Source: Macrostomum hystrix
Taxonomy: Eukaryota; Platyhelminthes; Macrostomidae
Reading direction: 5' to 3'
NCBI GenBank assembly: GCA_950097015.1
Contig: CATNEN010000007.1
Location: forward strand, 6,066,001 to 6,130,000
Length of the DNA: 64,000 nucleotides
This document shows, piece by piece, positions 1 through 13,095 of this stretch. The notes under the pieces were generated by a model. That model worked only from the letters and a program-made list of their open reading frames with translations, had not been told where the DNA came from and ran no database searches. Position 1 is the first letter of the stretch. Each line of letters begins with the position of its first letter. A program made the translations under genes and the position numbers.

Positions 1-3000
1 CACCGTCATGCTGGTGACGCTCTGTTTCACCATCCTGCTGGAGGCTGTGCACAAGCTCATCGAACCCAAGCCGGTCAAGAAGCCGATCCTCATTGTCTGC
101 GTTGGCGCTGGCGGCCTCCTCATCAACCTGATTGGCATCATGCTGTTCTGCGGCCACAGCCATGGACACAGCCACGGAGGGTCAGCGGCGCAGGTGAGAC
201 AATCTAGTCTAACTGATTCCATGAGATTTAATAGAGTGACAAATTCGTTTTACTCGAGAAACAGACGGACTGAATGAAGTTCATTAATGTACTTAAGAAT
301 AAACGTTAGTTGTCATACAAGTCATGACTTCTACAATTTAATAGGAGACCAGGAATCATAAGTGTGTCCTCGGGCTCCAAATTCTGGGCTTACTAAATGT
401 TAAGCGATAAACAATATCAAACAATATCTATTAAAATGGATATCTATTATCTATAAAATATCTATTAAAAACTTAAATGGATTATTTTTTAAACAGGTTA
501 AACAGTTTAAAAACTTAAACAGTGCTTTCCCTTAGCTCTGACTATAAGGCATCTGCCAGATAGTTTAGTGATTGCTCACCATTTCCCAGATAGTTTAGTG
601 ATTGCTCACCATTTCCCAGGTAGTTTAGTGATTGCTCACCATTTCCCAGGTAGTTTAGTGATTGCTCACCATTTCCCAGGTAGTTTAGTGATTGCTCACC
701 ATTTCCCAGGTAGTTTAGTGATTGCTCACCATTTCCCAGGTAGTTTACTCATTGCTCACCATTTCCCAGGTAGTTTAGTGATTGCTCACCATTTCCCAGA
801 TAGTTTAGTGATTGCTCACCATTTCCCAGGTAGTTTAGTGATTGCTCACCATTTCCCAGGTAGTTTAGTGATTGCTCACCATTTCCCAGGTAGTTTAGTG
901 ATTGCTCACCATTTCCCAGGTAGTTTAGTGATTGCTCACCATTTCCCAGGTAGTTTAGTGATTGCTCACCATTTCCCAGGTAGTTTAGTGATTGCTCACC
1001 ATTTCCCAGGTAGTTTACTCATTGCTCACCATTTCCCAGGTAGTTTAGTGATTGCTCACCATTTCCCAGATAGTTTAGTGATTGCTCACCATTTCCCAGG
1101 TAGTTTAGTGATTGCTCACCATTTCCCAGGTAGTTTAGTGATTGCTCACCATTTCCCAGGTAGTTTACTCATTGCTCACCATTTCCCAGGAAGTTTAGTC
1201 ATTGCTCACCATTTCCCAGGCAGTTTAGTCATTGCTCACCATTTCCCAGGAAGTTTAGTCATTGCTCACCATTTCCCAGGAAGTTTAGTCATTGCTCATC
1301 ATTTCCCAGGCAGTTTAGTCATTGCTCACCATTTCCCAGGCAGTTTAGTCATTGCTCACCATTTCCCAGGTAGTTTAGTCATTGCTCACCATTTCCCAGG
1401 TTGTTTGGTCATTGCTCCCCTCTTCTTTGGTAGTTAAGTCATTAAATATTCGATCCAATGAGCGCCAAAGCTCAATCTATGACCTCCGCCCTGCAGGATG
1501 ACGTGGACAAGCTGCTGCAGTACAAGACAGTTGTTGTCATGTCCACCATGCCAGAAGACAATGGCGTGTCCGTTACTACGGATTTCAAAGGCGAAGCTTC
1601 AGCAGCTGCCGGAGCTTCAGTAGGCGCGCCACCCGACGGCGCTGCCTCTTCGGCTATGTCGGCAGCTGCGCCGGGGGCAACAAATTCTGGCGACGGCGTG
1701 GTCGCTGTGGAATCAGCCGACGGCCATGGGCAAGGCGGCGAGAATGCCGCGGGTAAGTCGCTGCCTCACGCTTTGTACATCAGGCTAACAATATCTCAAC
1801 CTGGCGTCCAAGTTCTGTTTATAACCAGCCAAGACTTCGACTCGCACTTTGCAAAACCGAGTCTCCTCACCTCTCTTATCTGCTGAGCTCATTGGCATTG
1901 TGAATTGTAAATATTTCAAAAAGAATTTCTTTCTGATCTTTTTCTTTTACTTTGAAAAGCTTCTCTGTGGGCGCTTTGGCCTTGGCGGACACTGTTATCG
2001 AATGTTAAAGGCTGGGCTGGCTGTTCGAGAGCTACCCGACCGCTGCGCTGTCCTGCAGATAACGCACGAGCCGGCGGAACAGCCCAAATTGAGCAAACTT
2101 ATCTAGCCCACATTCTCATCAGCTGGGAGTGCTTACTGGGACTGCTGTGTGCTTGCAATAGTTGCCAAATAATTCTAATATTTTAAAGCAGGTTTATTTC
2201 TTTAGCCTATCTTAGTCCCTGCAGCTCTTTTGCAACTTTGGTGGCTATCTGTCTCTCTTCTGCTGCTATTTTTGTGCTTGCTAAAAGTGAGAAAACTGTA
2301 CGACATTTTTATAGGCATGGAGTAATATGTAAAAATACTATCTGACTTGTTTTGTACGCTTGTCCAGGGTTAGTGTCAGAAATCTAGGGCAACTGTCTAG
2401 ATAACCCTTTATTACTCAGGGGAAGTCTGTCTGTCTGATTCGAGTCTTTGTCCCTTTGTTTTAAGTGTTCGTCTCTCTGTTCTGAGTGTGTTTCTGTCTG
2501 TTTTTTGTGTCCTTCTGTCTGTTTTTTGGAGTCTTTGTGTCTGTTTTTGGAGTCTTTGTGTCTGTTTTGGGTGTCTTTGTGTCAGTTAGTTTTTGGAGTC
2601 TTTGTGTCTGTTTTTGGAGTCTTTGTGTCTGTTTTGGGTGTCTTTGTGTCTGTTTTTGGAGTCTTTGTGTCTGTTTTTGGAGTCTTTGTGTCTGTTTTGG
2701 GTGTATTTGTGTCAGTTAGTTTTTGGAGTCTTTGTGTCTGTTTTTGGAGTCTTTGTGTCTGTTTTGGGTGTCTTTGTGTCTGTTTTTGGAGTCTTTGTGT
2801 CTGTTTTTGGAGTCTTTGTGTCTGTTTTGGGTGTATTTGTGTCAGTTAGTTTTTGGAGTCTTTGTGTCTGTTTTTGGAGTCTTTGTGTCTCTTTTGGGTG
2901 TCTTTGTGTCTGTTTTTGGAGTCTTTGTGTCTGTTGTGGGTGTCTTTGTGTCAGTTAGTTTTTGGAGTCTTTGTGTCTGTTGTGGGTGTCTTTGTGTCAG

Positions 3001-6000
3001 TTAGTTTTTGGAGTCTTTGTGTCTGTTTTTGGAGTCTTTGTGTCTGTTTTGGGTGTCTTTGTGTCTGTTTTTGGAGTCTTTGTGTCTGTTTTTGGAGTCT
3101 TTGTGTCTGTTTTTGGAGTCTTTGTGTCTGTTGTGGGTGTCTTTGTGTCAGTTAGTTTTGGGAGTCTTTCTGTCTGTTTTGGGTGTCAGTGAAATGCGTG
3201 AGTCAGTTTGGTCTGGTTGTTTGCAACTAGGTTTAAACCTACTATGAGATATTGTGTGGAATGCTGTCCCAATGTTCACAGTGCGCACTGAATTTGTATC
3301 AAATCTGGTTAAGTCTATCGTCAAGGGGCCGTGCATGTGTGCATGCGGTGGCTCATGTATCGATGCGTGCTCAGGTTAACTAGCTAGATTAAGCGGCACT
3401 CTAACGTCTATACCAACATTTCTAAGTATTCGATAAGTGAGCTGCGAGTTACTGGTGTGCTGAAAAGTGATGATTAATATTAGTTTAGTTTCTCACCTGC
3501 CAAAAAGTAAAGGTGTGGGCACTAAACGATTGTGTCCCGATTTCCGCAAGTAAACGCGGAAAGCGTGCTAATTAAACTCGTAGTGAGTGCAGCTAATATT
3601 TTCACCTAAGTTGACTGAACCTTTGTGTGCTTGAATCAAGCAAGGGGTGTATGCTACTGCAGGGCCCCAATCCCAACTCATTCAGATTTATATATTTTTT
3701 GTAGTTATTATAACAGTATAAAAGCGACTTGTCTGCGCCTGAGCCTTAGCCCGTTTGGCTCCCTCCATACCAGACTTCTGATTACATTTTTTAAATAGGA
3801 GATACTTTTTTAGCACTTAATTAGAAAGCGATCTATGAAGACTGTGGTCGAAAGAAACACGTCGTTGAAATCCGGTTACTTCACGACTTTGTACATCACG
3901 TTGTCGGAATCTGGTTACTTAACGACTTTAAAGTACATCAGGTCGTCGGAATCAGGTTACTTAACGACTTTAAAGTACATCAGGTCGTCGGAATCCGGTT
4001 ACTTAACGACTTTAAAGTACATCAGGTCGTCGGAATCAGGTTACTTAACGACTTTGAAGTACACCAGGTCGTCGGAATCTGGTTGCTTATCGACTTTAAA
4101 GTACATCAGGTCGTCGGAATCTGGTTACTTAACGACTTTAAAGTACATCAGGTCGTCGGAATCTGGTTACTTAACGACTTTGAAGTACATCACGTTGTCG
4201 GAATCTGGTTACTTAACGACTTTAAAGTACATCATGTCGTCGGAATCTGGTTACTTAACGACTTTAAAGTACACCAGGTCGTCGGAATCTGGTTGCTTAT
4301 CGACTTTGGAGTACATCACGTCGTCGGAGTCTGGTTACTTAACGACTTTAAAGTACATCAGGTCGTCGGAATCTGGTTACTTAACGACTTTGAAGTACAT
4401 CACGTTGTCGGAATCTGGTTACTTAACGACTTTAAAGTACATCAGGTCGTCGGAATCTGGTTACTTAACGACTTTGAAGTACATCAGGTCGTCGGAATCA
4501 GGTTACTTAACGACTTTGAAGTACATCAGGTCGTCGGAATCAGGTTACTTAACGACTTTGAAGTACATTACGTTGTCGGAATCCGGTTACTTAACGACTT
4601 TAAAGTACATCAGGTCGTCGGAATCTGGTTGCTTAACGACTTTGAAGTACATCACGTTGTCGGAATCCGGTTACTTAACGACTTTAAAATACTCGATCTG
4701 ACATGCTTCATTGAAGTCCGAATCGTCTACTTGATGTTAAACTTGCATAGAGTTTGTTCACTGCAGATCGGGTTCGGGCTTGTTCAATGTAGCATGGCAA
4801 CAAATAGTAGCGTTAAAAATCTGTGTTAATGCAAGCCGAACTACTCGGTGATGCATCTATATCCACATCACTCGACTGAATCAGGGTGATGCCATAATTA
4901 GCTATTTCCTGCTGACAGTCTGGCTGGCCGGCGCAATAACTGTTTATACTAAAAATCCATTCGGCTGATAATAGCTCGCATTTTGTAATGATCGGGAGAG
5001 AGATTTGGGGCAGTCGAGTTGTAGAATTAGAATGAATGCTTTCACAGATCTGCGAGCCAGCGTCTGCTTGTGCGCCCTCTACCCCGCAGCCTGCACAAGC
5101 TGCCCTTGGAATTGTTATTGAAAGCGCTCTTCAAGTGTTCTCTTCGTTCGGATGTCCGCCTACTTGTGCGCATTAATTATTAATTGCGCTGTTCTTTGCG
5201 TTCCCAGTTATGTGAATACGAGCTACTGCTGTGGAACTTTTTCTAGGTCCGTGTGTTTTGGGACATCTTTATTAAAGTCACTATTGACTCGGAAGAGAGT
5301 ACAAGCTGCACTGATGACTGATTTATTATTCATTTTTACAATCCTTAAAAATTGTTCAGTTGTGATCGAAGTCAGTTGAAAACGAATACAGTAATAATAA
5401 TAAGTACTTAATCAGTAATAAGTAATAATAATAATAATAAGTTCTTTGCCGAAGTACTTTACGTGGTCGAAAAACCGGTCAATCCACGACCTGGAAGTCA
5501 TATTTGCTGACACACTGAAGGACGGAGGATGTTTGCTGATACACTGAAGGACGGAGGATGTTTGCTGATACACTGAAGGACGGAAGATGTTTGCTGACAC
5601 ACTGAAGAACGGAGGGTATTTGCTGAGACACTGAAGAACGGAGGGTATTTGCTGAGACACTGAAGAACGGAGGGTATTTGCTGATACACTGAAGAACGGA
5701 GGGTATTTGCTGATACACTGAAGAACGGAGTGTATTTGCTGAGACACTGAAGAATGGAGGGTAATTGCTGACACACTGAAGAACGGAGGGTATTTGCTGA
5801 GACACTGAAGAATGGAGGGTAATTGCTGACACACTGAAGAACGGAGTGTATTTGCTGAGACACTGAAGAATGGAGGGTATTTGCTGAGACACTGAAGAAC
5901 GGAGGGTAATTGCTGACACACTGAAGAACGGAGGGTATTTGCTGAGACACTGAAGAATGGAGGGTATTTGCTGAGACACTGAAGAACGGAGGGTAATTGC

Positions 6001-9000
6001 TGATACACTGAAGAACGGAGTGTATTTGCTGAGACACTTAAGAATGGAGGGTAATTGCTTACACACTGAAGAACGGAGGGTATTTGCTGAGACACTGAAG
6101 AACGGAGGGTAACTGCTGACACACTGAAGAACGGAGGGTATTTGCTGACACACTGAAGGACGGAGGGTATTTGCTGAGAAGATCCTTCGTTTAGGATTTA
6201 GTAGTGCATTCTAGTCCGGAAAATGAATTCTGAAAACTTGTTTATTGCTTACAACGATGGTGTGTGCTATAATGAATAATATTTTTTAAGCCGCGCACAG
6301 TCTTCCTTAAAAGATTGTTGTTGTTGTCGCTTATCTGTGCTACCCTATCTAGAAGAATTTTGATGTCATATTTACATAAAAATTACTTATAACGCCAAGC
6401 GAGAATTTATATTTTACTTTTTGCGACAAATTTTGTGTTACACACTACTGCCATGAGTAGGACGCGACAAATTTTGTGAATAAACAGTTAAGAAACGCTT
6501 GGAAAACGTTGCGATCCATGTTGCAGGCGTGCCGCTGCTATCAGATTGCGGCAGTGAGCACCGACACCATCACCACAGCCACGGTCACCAGCACAGGCGG
6601 CCCTCTCTGGGACCCTCCTGGCTGCCCAGTGCGGCAAATGCGGCCCCCGACATTGCCGCTCCCGCCTCTGCCTCGCCAGCTGCCGCTATCTCTGGTAATG
6701 GCACAGCTGGCGGCGGCAGAGGCGGACACGGCCACTCCCACGGCGGGGATGCCAAAAGTAAGGCTGTGTCTGACAACAGCGGTGTGAACGGCCAGTAGTT
6801 TAGCAATTTTATTATCCCGGTAGCGGTGTAGCCGAGAAAAAAAAGAACATGGCTATTTGAAGTTCTTCAGCTTAAATGTCTTTCCTGGTACAATGGGTAC
6901 TCCACAGTCCCTCCTGGCACTCCAGTTTCTCTTCTGGCACTCCACAGTTTTTTGGCACTCCAGTTTCTCTCCTGGCACTCCACAGTCTCCTGGCACTGCA
7001 CTTCGTGCCATCGCTCCTCGCAAACAACTCCGTGGAAGTATGCTGTACTTAGCATCCAGTAGGCAGCTGAAGGCATTAGTAATGCTAGACAGTAAAATAT
7101 GTTCACTGTATTCCCACGTAGATTACCCGCCATTTTAATCTTTTTGTATACTATTATATTTTTGTATATGTGAAAGCTTTTAGCAGAGCAAGCGTTCCGT
7201 CTGCAGTGATTTTTATGTGATTTTAATAGGATTACGGATTTACGAGCGTATACTACGTTTTTAATTTTTGATTGGCAGTTGATTTTATCGCATAGTATTC
7301 AGTAGAACGCTTTCAGTAGCGAATAGCGAGTTTTATGCACATTTCTGAACAGTTCCTATAATATTTAAACATTTTAATCATAAAAAATGGCAGTATTTAA
7401 TGCGTGCGATAAAGAATTGCATTTCGAGTTTTAATCTGTGCGTCTATTTTTAAAGCATAACCTTACACACGTGACAATTTCACACATTTTTCAAATTCAC
7501 TATGAAATAGGTCTGAAATAGGTAGCAACAATTAGCTGTGCCATAAACCCAAAACATGCAGTTATTCGTGTCTAAGGTCACCGCCATTCACCATCGGAAC
7601 TGGGGGTTATATCATAAGAGGGGAACAAGCCTAAGAGATCATAAAGTGTGACCCTAAGATCCCAAAGGTGTTACAACCCTAAGATCCCAAAGGCGTGACA
7701 ACCCTAAGATCCCAAAGGTGTGACAACCCTAAGATCCCAAAGGTGTGACAACCCTCAGATCCCAAAGGTGTGAGAACCCTAAGATCCCAAAGGTGTGACA
7801 ACCCTCAGATCCCAAAGGTGTGACAACCCTCAGATCCCAAAGGTGTGACAACCCTCAGATCCCAAAGGTGTGACAACCCTCAGATCCCAAAGGTGTGACA
7901 ACCCTCAGATCCCAAAGGTGTGACAATCCCAGAAAGTGAATGTTTGCCGACCTCTAGAACCTTGGTTATCGATTGCGCTTAATCAGTTGACCTGCCTGTT
8001 CCCCTCGACACAGAAAGTGCAGGAGGCGGCGGCGGCGGCGGCGGCGGGCAGATGAACATGCACGCCGCATTCCTGCACATCATCGGTGACACCCTTGGCT
8101 CTGTGGTGGTGATCATCTCCGCACTGACCCTGTGGCTAACCGGCTACTCGGAGACGCATAAGGAGCCAATCGCACTGCTGACATCCAACGGCACCTGCGA
8201 GATTCACGAGGCGCCGAAAGTCTGGCTGACCTACATTGATCCAGCACTCAGCATTCTGCTGGTGGCAATCATGCTCACCTCTACTGTACCTCTGCGTGAG
8301 TCCACTGTGCTCTGCTGATGCTAGCGCCTGTTTCTTGGAATTCCTTGTCTTTAATTTAATTTGTCTTAAAAAGTGACAAAATTTTTCATTATACTACTGC
8401 CAGTCCTCTAAATCGCGCCATGACCGCATCCACCCGCGCATTGCAGTCCTCCGCGCTCTGAGCATTCTAATGCAAACCGTGCCGCAGGAGATCTGCCTGG
8501 ACGAGCTGCGAGACAAACTAGAAAAGGTTCGGCCTAAATGCCGAGAAATATTTTCTTTAACATTTTCCAAACTTACTGACGTGCACTATAATATATTCTT
8601 TGCGCAACCATTCTGGTTGCAGATTGACGGCATCATCAGGATCCACGACCTGCACGTGTGGCAACTGCAGTCCGACTGCTACATTGGCACTGTGCACATC
8701 CGCTGCCGCGATCTGCGTAAGTGTCCACTCACTGCCCAGTGCCCTTACATAGCCTGGTTTCCTGTGCTCAAAGAGCAATTTCAAAATGAGTACTCTTTCC
8801 CAGATGCCAAGGCTGGTCCTCAGTCCCAGATGCCAAGGCTGGTCCTCTGTCCCAGATGCCAAGGCTGGTCCTCTGTCCCAGATGCCAAGGCTGGTCCTCT
8901 GTCCCAGATGCCAAGGCTGGTCCTCTGTCCCAGATGCCAAGGCTGGTCCTCTGTCCCAGATGCCAAGGCTGGTCCTCTGTCCCACATGCCAAGGCTGGTC

Positions 9001-11974
9001 CTCTGTCCCAGATGCCAAGGCTGGTCCTCTGTCCCAGATGCCAAGGCTGGTCCTCTGTCCCACATGCCAAGGCTGGTCCTCTGTCCCAGATGCCAAGGCT
9101 GGTCCTCTGTCCCAGATGCCAAGGCTGGTCCTCTGTCCCACATGCCAAGGCTGGTCCTCTGTCCCAGATGCCAAGATTGTGTTGCGGCGCAAGCTTGCTA
9201 GTTTCCTGCTAGTTTCCCAGCTAATTAATTAGACGCGCTGTGCTACTGGCCATGTTTAGCTGCTTCAGCAGATCAGGCAAGGCGGTCAGTTTAAAAAAAT
9301 TGTCTAACAAAAGTTTTTATTAGCTGAACCCAAGATTTGTAATGCAGATTAATGCAGCATAATTTTGCATTAAATGCTAGAGACTGTGTTTAATTTTTGA
9401 TTATTACCATTTACTAATTTTACTAACCGCACTCCTATTCCCTTTAAAATAAACACTTCTGTTTCTTGCATTTCAGGCATGTGTAAGCGAGATTACTGAA
9501 TAAATTCAATCCCTTCTGTTCAAATCGCTTCTCCCCAGCTGATTAAATTAGTAACTGCCTGCCTGATTTGCCGCTAATCAAATATTAAGCAATAAAAACA
9601 GAAACTAATTAACGACGGGGCTAGAAATTAGGTAGGCCACACACACCGTCAGCATCTGCTCGAATCAGTTTATTTTATTATTTAGCCTGTAGCGTGAAAT
9701 TTCATATTAAACATTTACTCGTATTTTATATTTCAGAGGATTTGATAAATTCTAGTTTTTTAGTGCTACCATTGTACGCTCGTATTGACCTAATAACAAT
9801 GGAGTCTTCTCAGTAGCAGGCAGGCTACGGCACTTGAAACTCAAGCGAAGCCCTTCTAATTAGGCCGAGAATATCGAATATTGACCAAGAGTTAAGAAAA
9901 TGGGCTTAAGGAGTGAGGGGTAGAGGTTAAGAGGGGGCAGGAAAGAGAGACGAACAGCTAGCCAATCAGAGACGAAGGAGGGGAGAGAGAAGTGAAGCTT
10001 AGCTAATACTAATAAGCTAAACAGATAGACAGGTAGGGGAGAAAGTACAATAAGAATGCGCGAGCGTAAACAAACACGGAGGAAGGAGAAGTAATACGAA
10101 TAATAATAATAATAATAATTGCAGGAGGGCTGCGGGCAATGACACATCATTTAGTGACACTAGACCCTCAGCCAGCGAGGAGGCAATTCTGCCCATTTCG
10201 CTGACTCCTGAGCACACACGCACTCAGATACTGTACGCAGGCATACACTCACACAGGTGTGTACATCTGCCCTGACTTTCTCATCGTCAGGCGGTGTACA
10301 CTTCACTGTGCCTTGGAGGTTGGCCCTCAAGGGCGTAAATTGCACGACAAGCCCCCAAGCCTTCTCTCTGCGGCTGCGCCCCAAATAAATGTGGCCTCGC
10401 CGTGGAATCGAACTTAGGGACCGTGGATGATTATTCAGTGGATAGTTAGTGGATGATCATTACATTGCATTGCAGTCAGTCTCGTGGCTCATGGACTCGT
10501 GGCTTGTCCACCAACCTACGCCCTTGAGGGTCAACCCACAAGCCACAATGGGATCGTTATATACACTGCCTGACGATGAGAAAGTCCGTGCAGATGTACA
10601 CACCTGTGTGAGCGTGTGTCTACGTACAGTATCTGTGTGCGTGTGTGCTCAGGAGTCAGCGACATGGGCAGAATTGCCTCCTCGCTGGCTGCGGGTCTAC
10701 TGTCGCCAATTTATGCGACTTGTACTCATAGTAGTCGGATCATTGCTTTTAGATACAAAGTTTTTCGGGTCCATTTATTTTACATTGTGAGTTTTTTTCC
10801 TGGCATTGCCTTCCTGTCCTCACCCTGTGTTTCATTGGCCATGTCGGGTAATATATTCATATGATTCCTTAGACAAGCTACATGCCCATCAAGCACTGAG
10901 CATGTCAGGCCTGACAAGGTCATTCTATTTAATATTCAACCGCAATGAGCATTGATTGGCATGCCTTTCAAAATCTTGCGCCATCGGAGCCTGTTGAGTT
11001 CTAGCTCGTACTTGAAATGAAAGCTCTCGAGTCCTCGGTGGCCGAACCCGATTATTGCACGCGTTCGCATTCTCTCACCTGTCACTTTGGTTGATTAGTT
11101 CAGCTAGACTGATGGGCCTAGATCTAATTGATTTGTTTACATTTGTGTTTTCACTCTGGCACAATTTCTACAGCCGATTACATCAGCGTCTCGAAGGAGG
11201 CTAAGAAGATCTTTCACGATTTCAACATTCACTGCACCACCATTCAGCCCGAGTTCTCCGAGGTGAGTACCATCGATGGTAACCTGTCTCTATGGCAACG
11301 TATCTGTCCATCCTCAAGGCAGCGCATCTGATACCTTACTTATCCCCATAGCAACGCATCTATAACATTTATGTCCATGGTATTTCATGTCTTACCTTGT
11401 TCATCCCCATGGCAACGCATCTGCTACCTTGTTCATCCACATGGCAACGCATCTGCTACCTTGTTCATCCACATGGCAACGCATCTGCTACCTCCTTTTA
11501 TCCCCATGGCAACGCATCTGCTACATTGTTCATCCACATGGCAACGCATCTGCTACCTTGTTCATCCCCATGGCAACGCATCTGCTACCTTGTTCATCCA
11601 CATGGCAACGCATCTGCTACCTTGTTCATCCCCATAGCAACGCATCTGCTACATTGTTCATCCCCATAGCAACGCATCTGCTACATTGTTCATCCCCATA
11701 GCAACGCATCTGCTACATTGTTCATCCACATGGCAACGCATCTGCTACATTGTTCATCCCCATAGCAACCCTTGCTTTATTTCTCTAGCACGCCGACTGC
11801 CATGACCACGCGGTATCGGACTCGCAATGCATGATCGACTGCGGCAACCAGTGTGAGGCCCGCACCAACTGCTGCGCTAACGCTGCGGCTTCGGCCAACT
11901 CAGCTACTGCGAATTCCGAATCAGGCAGCGAGGACGGCAATCAGCAACATCAGCAGCCACAGCTGAGCGTCTGA
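1..11974 (+). CDS. SLC30A1: Zinc exporter ZnT1 (SLC30A1-like), 5'-partial, 8 exons
   Basis: Cation diffusion facilitator that exports Zn2+ from the cytosol in exchange for protons; ZnT1 acts at the plasma membrane. Exons: <1-193, 1497-1752, 6545-6757, 8014-8295, 8447-8526, 8623-8716, 11174-11262, 11789-11974. Phases agree throughout and give 463 residues; the start lies upstream of the window. Exon 1 encodes a membrane segment (VTLCFTILLEAVHKL) and then CGHSHGHSHGG. Exons 2-3 encode the long cytosolic loop with a second His cluster (EHRHHHHSHGHQH). Exon 4 carries the TM5 zinc site HxxxD in AAFLHIIGDTLGS. Exons 4-7 match the ZnT1 C-terminal domain (LMQTVPQEI, HDLHVWQL, HCTTIQPEF). The last exon is Cys-rich (DCGNQCEARTNCC), as in vertebrate ZnT1. 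The exon 3 donor has A at -1 and the exon 5 donor (GTTCGG) is weak, but both keep frame. ZnT10 is the nearest alternative; the Cys-rich tail favours ZnT1. Confidence -1.
553..1437. repeat. 30-bp minisatellite, ~29 copies, SLC30A1 intron
   Basis: The unit contains GCTCACCATTTCCCAGGTAG. Variants (cccaga in place of cccagg; tttactc in place of tttagtg) recur mostly 270 bp apart, suggesting a nine-unit higher-order repeat. The array ends 59 bp before the acceptor at 1496. Each unit holds a TTTCCCAG|GT junction resembling a 3' splice site. The 289-codon open frame here exists only because 30 is a multiple of 3. Confidence -1.
2420..3190. repeat. ~21-bp GT-rich minisatellite with 130-bp higher-order repeat
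   Basis: Units such as tttttggagtctttgtgtct are organised into a 130-bp superunit bounded by gtcagttagt. It is repeated nearly perfectly from 2581, 2711 and 2841. Lies in the SLC30A1 intron 1753-6544. Three overlapping open frames are artefacts of the repeat. Confidence -1.
3866..4690. repeat. 42-bp minisatellite, ~20 copies, SLC30A1 intron
   Basis: The unit contains ggttacttaacgacttta followed by agtacatcaggtcgtcgg. Point variants (aggtcg/acgttg, aaa/gaa) are spread through the array. The 288-codon open frame is a period-14-residue artefact. Confidence -1.
5505..6178. repeat. 29-bp minisatellite, ~23 copies, SLC30A1 intron
   Basis: The unit contains acactgaagaacggagggta plus tttgctgag. Because 29 is not a multiple of 3 the array stays open in three frames on the minus strand; none looks like a gene. 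Confidence -1.
6895..7010. repeat. Short degenerate repeat (ctggcactccacagt), ~6 copies
   Basis: Irregular copies of a ctggcactccacagtttc-like unit just downstream of SLC30A1 exon 3, in the intron 6758-8013. The remaining ~600 bp of this intron up to 7645 is AT-rich with no feature I can support. Confidence -1.
7645..7927. repeat. 25-bp minisatellite, ~12 copies, SLC30A1 intron
   Basis: The unit contains gatcccaaaggtgtgacaac. It ends 87 bp before the acceptor at 8013. The unit includes AAAG|GTGTGA, a donor-like junction. Confidence -1.
8800..9172. repeat. 26-bp minisatellite, ~14 copies, SLC30A1 intron
   Basis: The unit contains tgccaaggctggtcctctgt followed by cccaga, so each copy carries a pyrimidine stretch ending in CCCAG like a 3' splice site. 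It begins about 85 bp after the donor at 8717. Confidence -1.
10098..10427 (-). mobile_element. tRNA-derived SINE family 1, copy 1 (head truncated)
   Basis: Reads on the minus strand from a box-B-like GTTCGATTCC at the right end to a 3' (ATT)n tail at the left end. The tRNA box A part is missing here. At least 80% alike by eye to the copies at 31785 and 42967. Lies in the SLC30A1 intron 8717-11173. Confidence -1.
10500..10730 (+). mobile_element. SINE family 1, copy 2 (5' truncated, opposite orientation)
   Basis: Carries the family's central and 3' parts (cctgacgatgagaaagtc through gaggcgctggctgcgggtct-like sequence) on the plus strand. It lies about 75 bp from copy 1 in the opposite orientation, so the two form an inverted repeat of roughly 200 bp arms. 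Confidence -1.
11285..11772. repeat. 32-bp minisatellite, ~15 copies, SLC30A1 last intron
   Basis: The unit contains atggcaacgcatctgctacc followed by ttgttcatcc. The array starts about 25 bp after the donor at 11263 and ends about 16 bp before the acceptor at 11788, so it fills the whole intron. Confidence -1.
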
Positions 11975-12467
11975 CTTGACACCGTCTGAGGTTTTTTCGT
12001 CTTTGATTTTTCGTCACTCTGTACTTGTGTACCTGTTTGCCCCTTATCTCTCCTTTCTGTCTCTGTTCTACCGTTCTGTCTGCATCTAAGTGTAACTGAA
12101 GAGTGCACAGTTACTGTCAGGTCATCAACTTTTAAACACAATTGTTATCTGTTAACCAGTGATAGGATCGTTGCTCTCGTGTACATATAAAGCCAAAAGC
12201 TAAGAGCTGTCTCTAAATTTGGTGTCCATTCACTGTGATCTGAGATGACTGCTCTATTTGGACCCAACATGAGCAGTTAAACCGCTTTTTCTCGGTGCGC
12301 TTTTTAACTACCATTCTACCAGCAATAGCATTGCTATTCTGATTTAGGGCACTCAAAGTCAGCTCTGTGCTGATCTCAAACTTGGTCGATTCTGTGTGGA
12401 TGTTCTAGAATTCATTGCATGAACTGTCTGGCCCTTTAAATTTGATCACATGGACCAAAGCAGCAAA

Positions 12468-13095
12468 ACAGGAATCTGCTTCCCTGACCCACTACAATCT
12501 GCTTCCCTGACCCACAGCAATCTGCTTCCCTGGCCCACTGCAATCTGCTTCCTTGACCCACAGCAATCTGCTTCCCTGACCCACTACAATCTGCTTCCCT
12601 GACCCACTGCAATCTGCTTCCTTGACCCACAGCAATCTGCTTCCTTGACCCACAGCAATCTGCTTCCTTGACCCACTGCAATCTGCTTCCCTGACCCACT
12701 ACAATCTGCTTCCCTGACCCACAGCAATCTGCTTCCCTGACCCACTACAATCTGCTTCCCTGACCCACTGCAATCTGCTTCCTTGACCCACAGCAATCTG
12801 CTTCCTTGACCCACAGCAATCTGCTTCCTTGACCCACTGCAATCTGCTTCCCTGACCCACTACAATCTGCTTCCCTGACACACAGCAATCTGCTTCCTTG
12901 ACCCACAGCAATCTGCTTCCCTGACACACTACAATCTGGCTCCCTGATCCACTACAATCTGCTTCCCTGACCCAGTACAATCTGCTTCCCTGACCCACTA
13001 CAATCTGCTTCCCTGACCCACAGCAATCTGCTTCCCTGACCCACAGCAATCTGCTTCCCTGACCCATAGCAATCGGCTTCCCTGACCCACAACAA
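12468..13095. repeat. 23-bp minisatellite, ~27 copies
   Basis: The unit contains caatctgcttccctgaccca plus cag/cta. It lies about 500 bp after the SLC30A1 stop, so it is either in a long 3' UTR or just beyond it. Minus-strand open frames rich in GSGKQIAVGQ are artefacts of the period. Confidence -1.

Noticed and set aside
568-4829. Repeat-protein-like open frames (periods of 10 and 14 residues, plus Phe/Leu/Cys/Val-rich frames)
   Set aside because: Unit lengths or frames match minisatellites inside introns of SLC30A1; no signal peptide, start or splice support.
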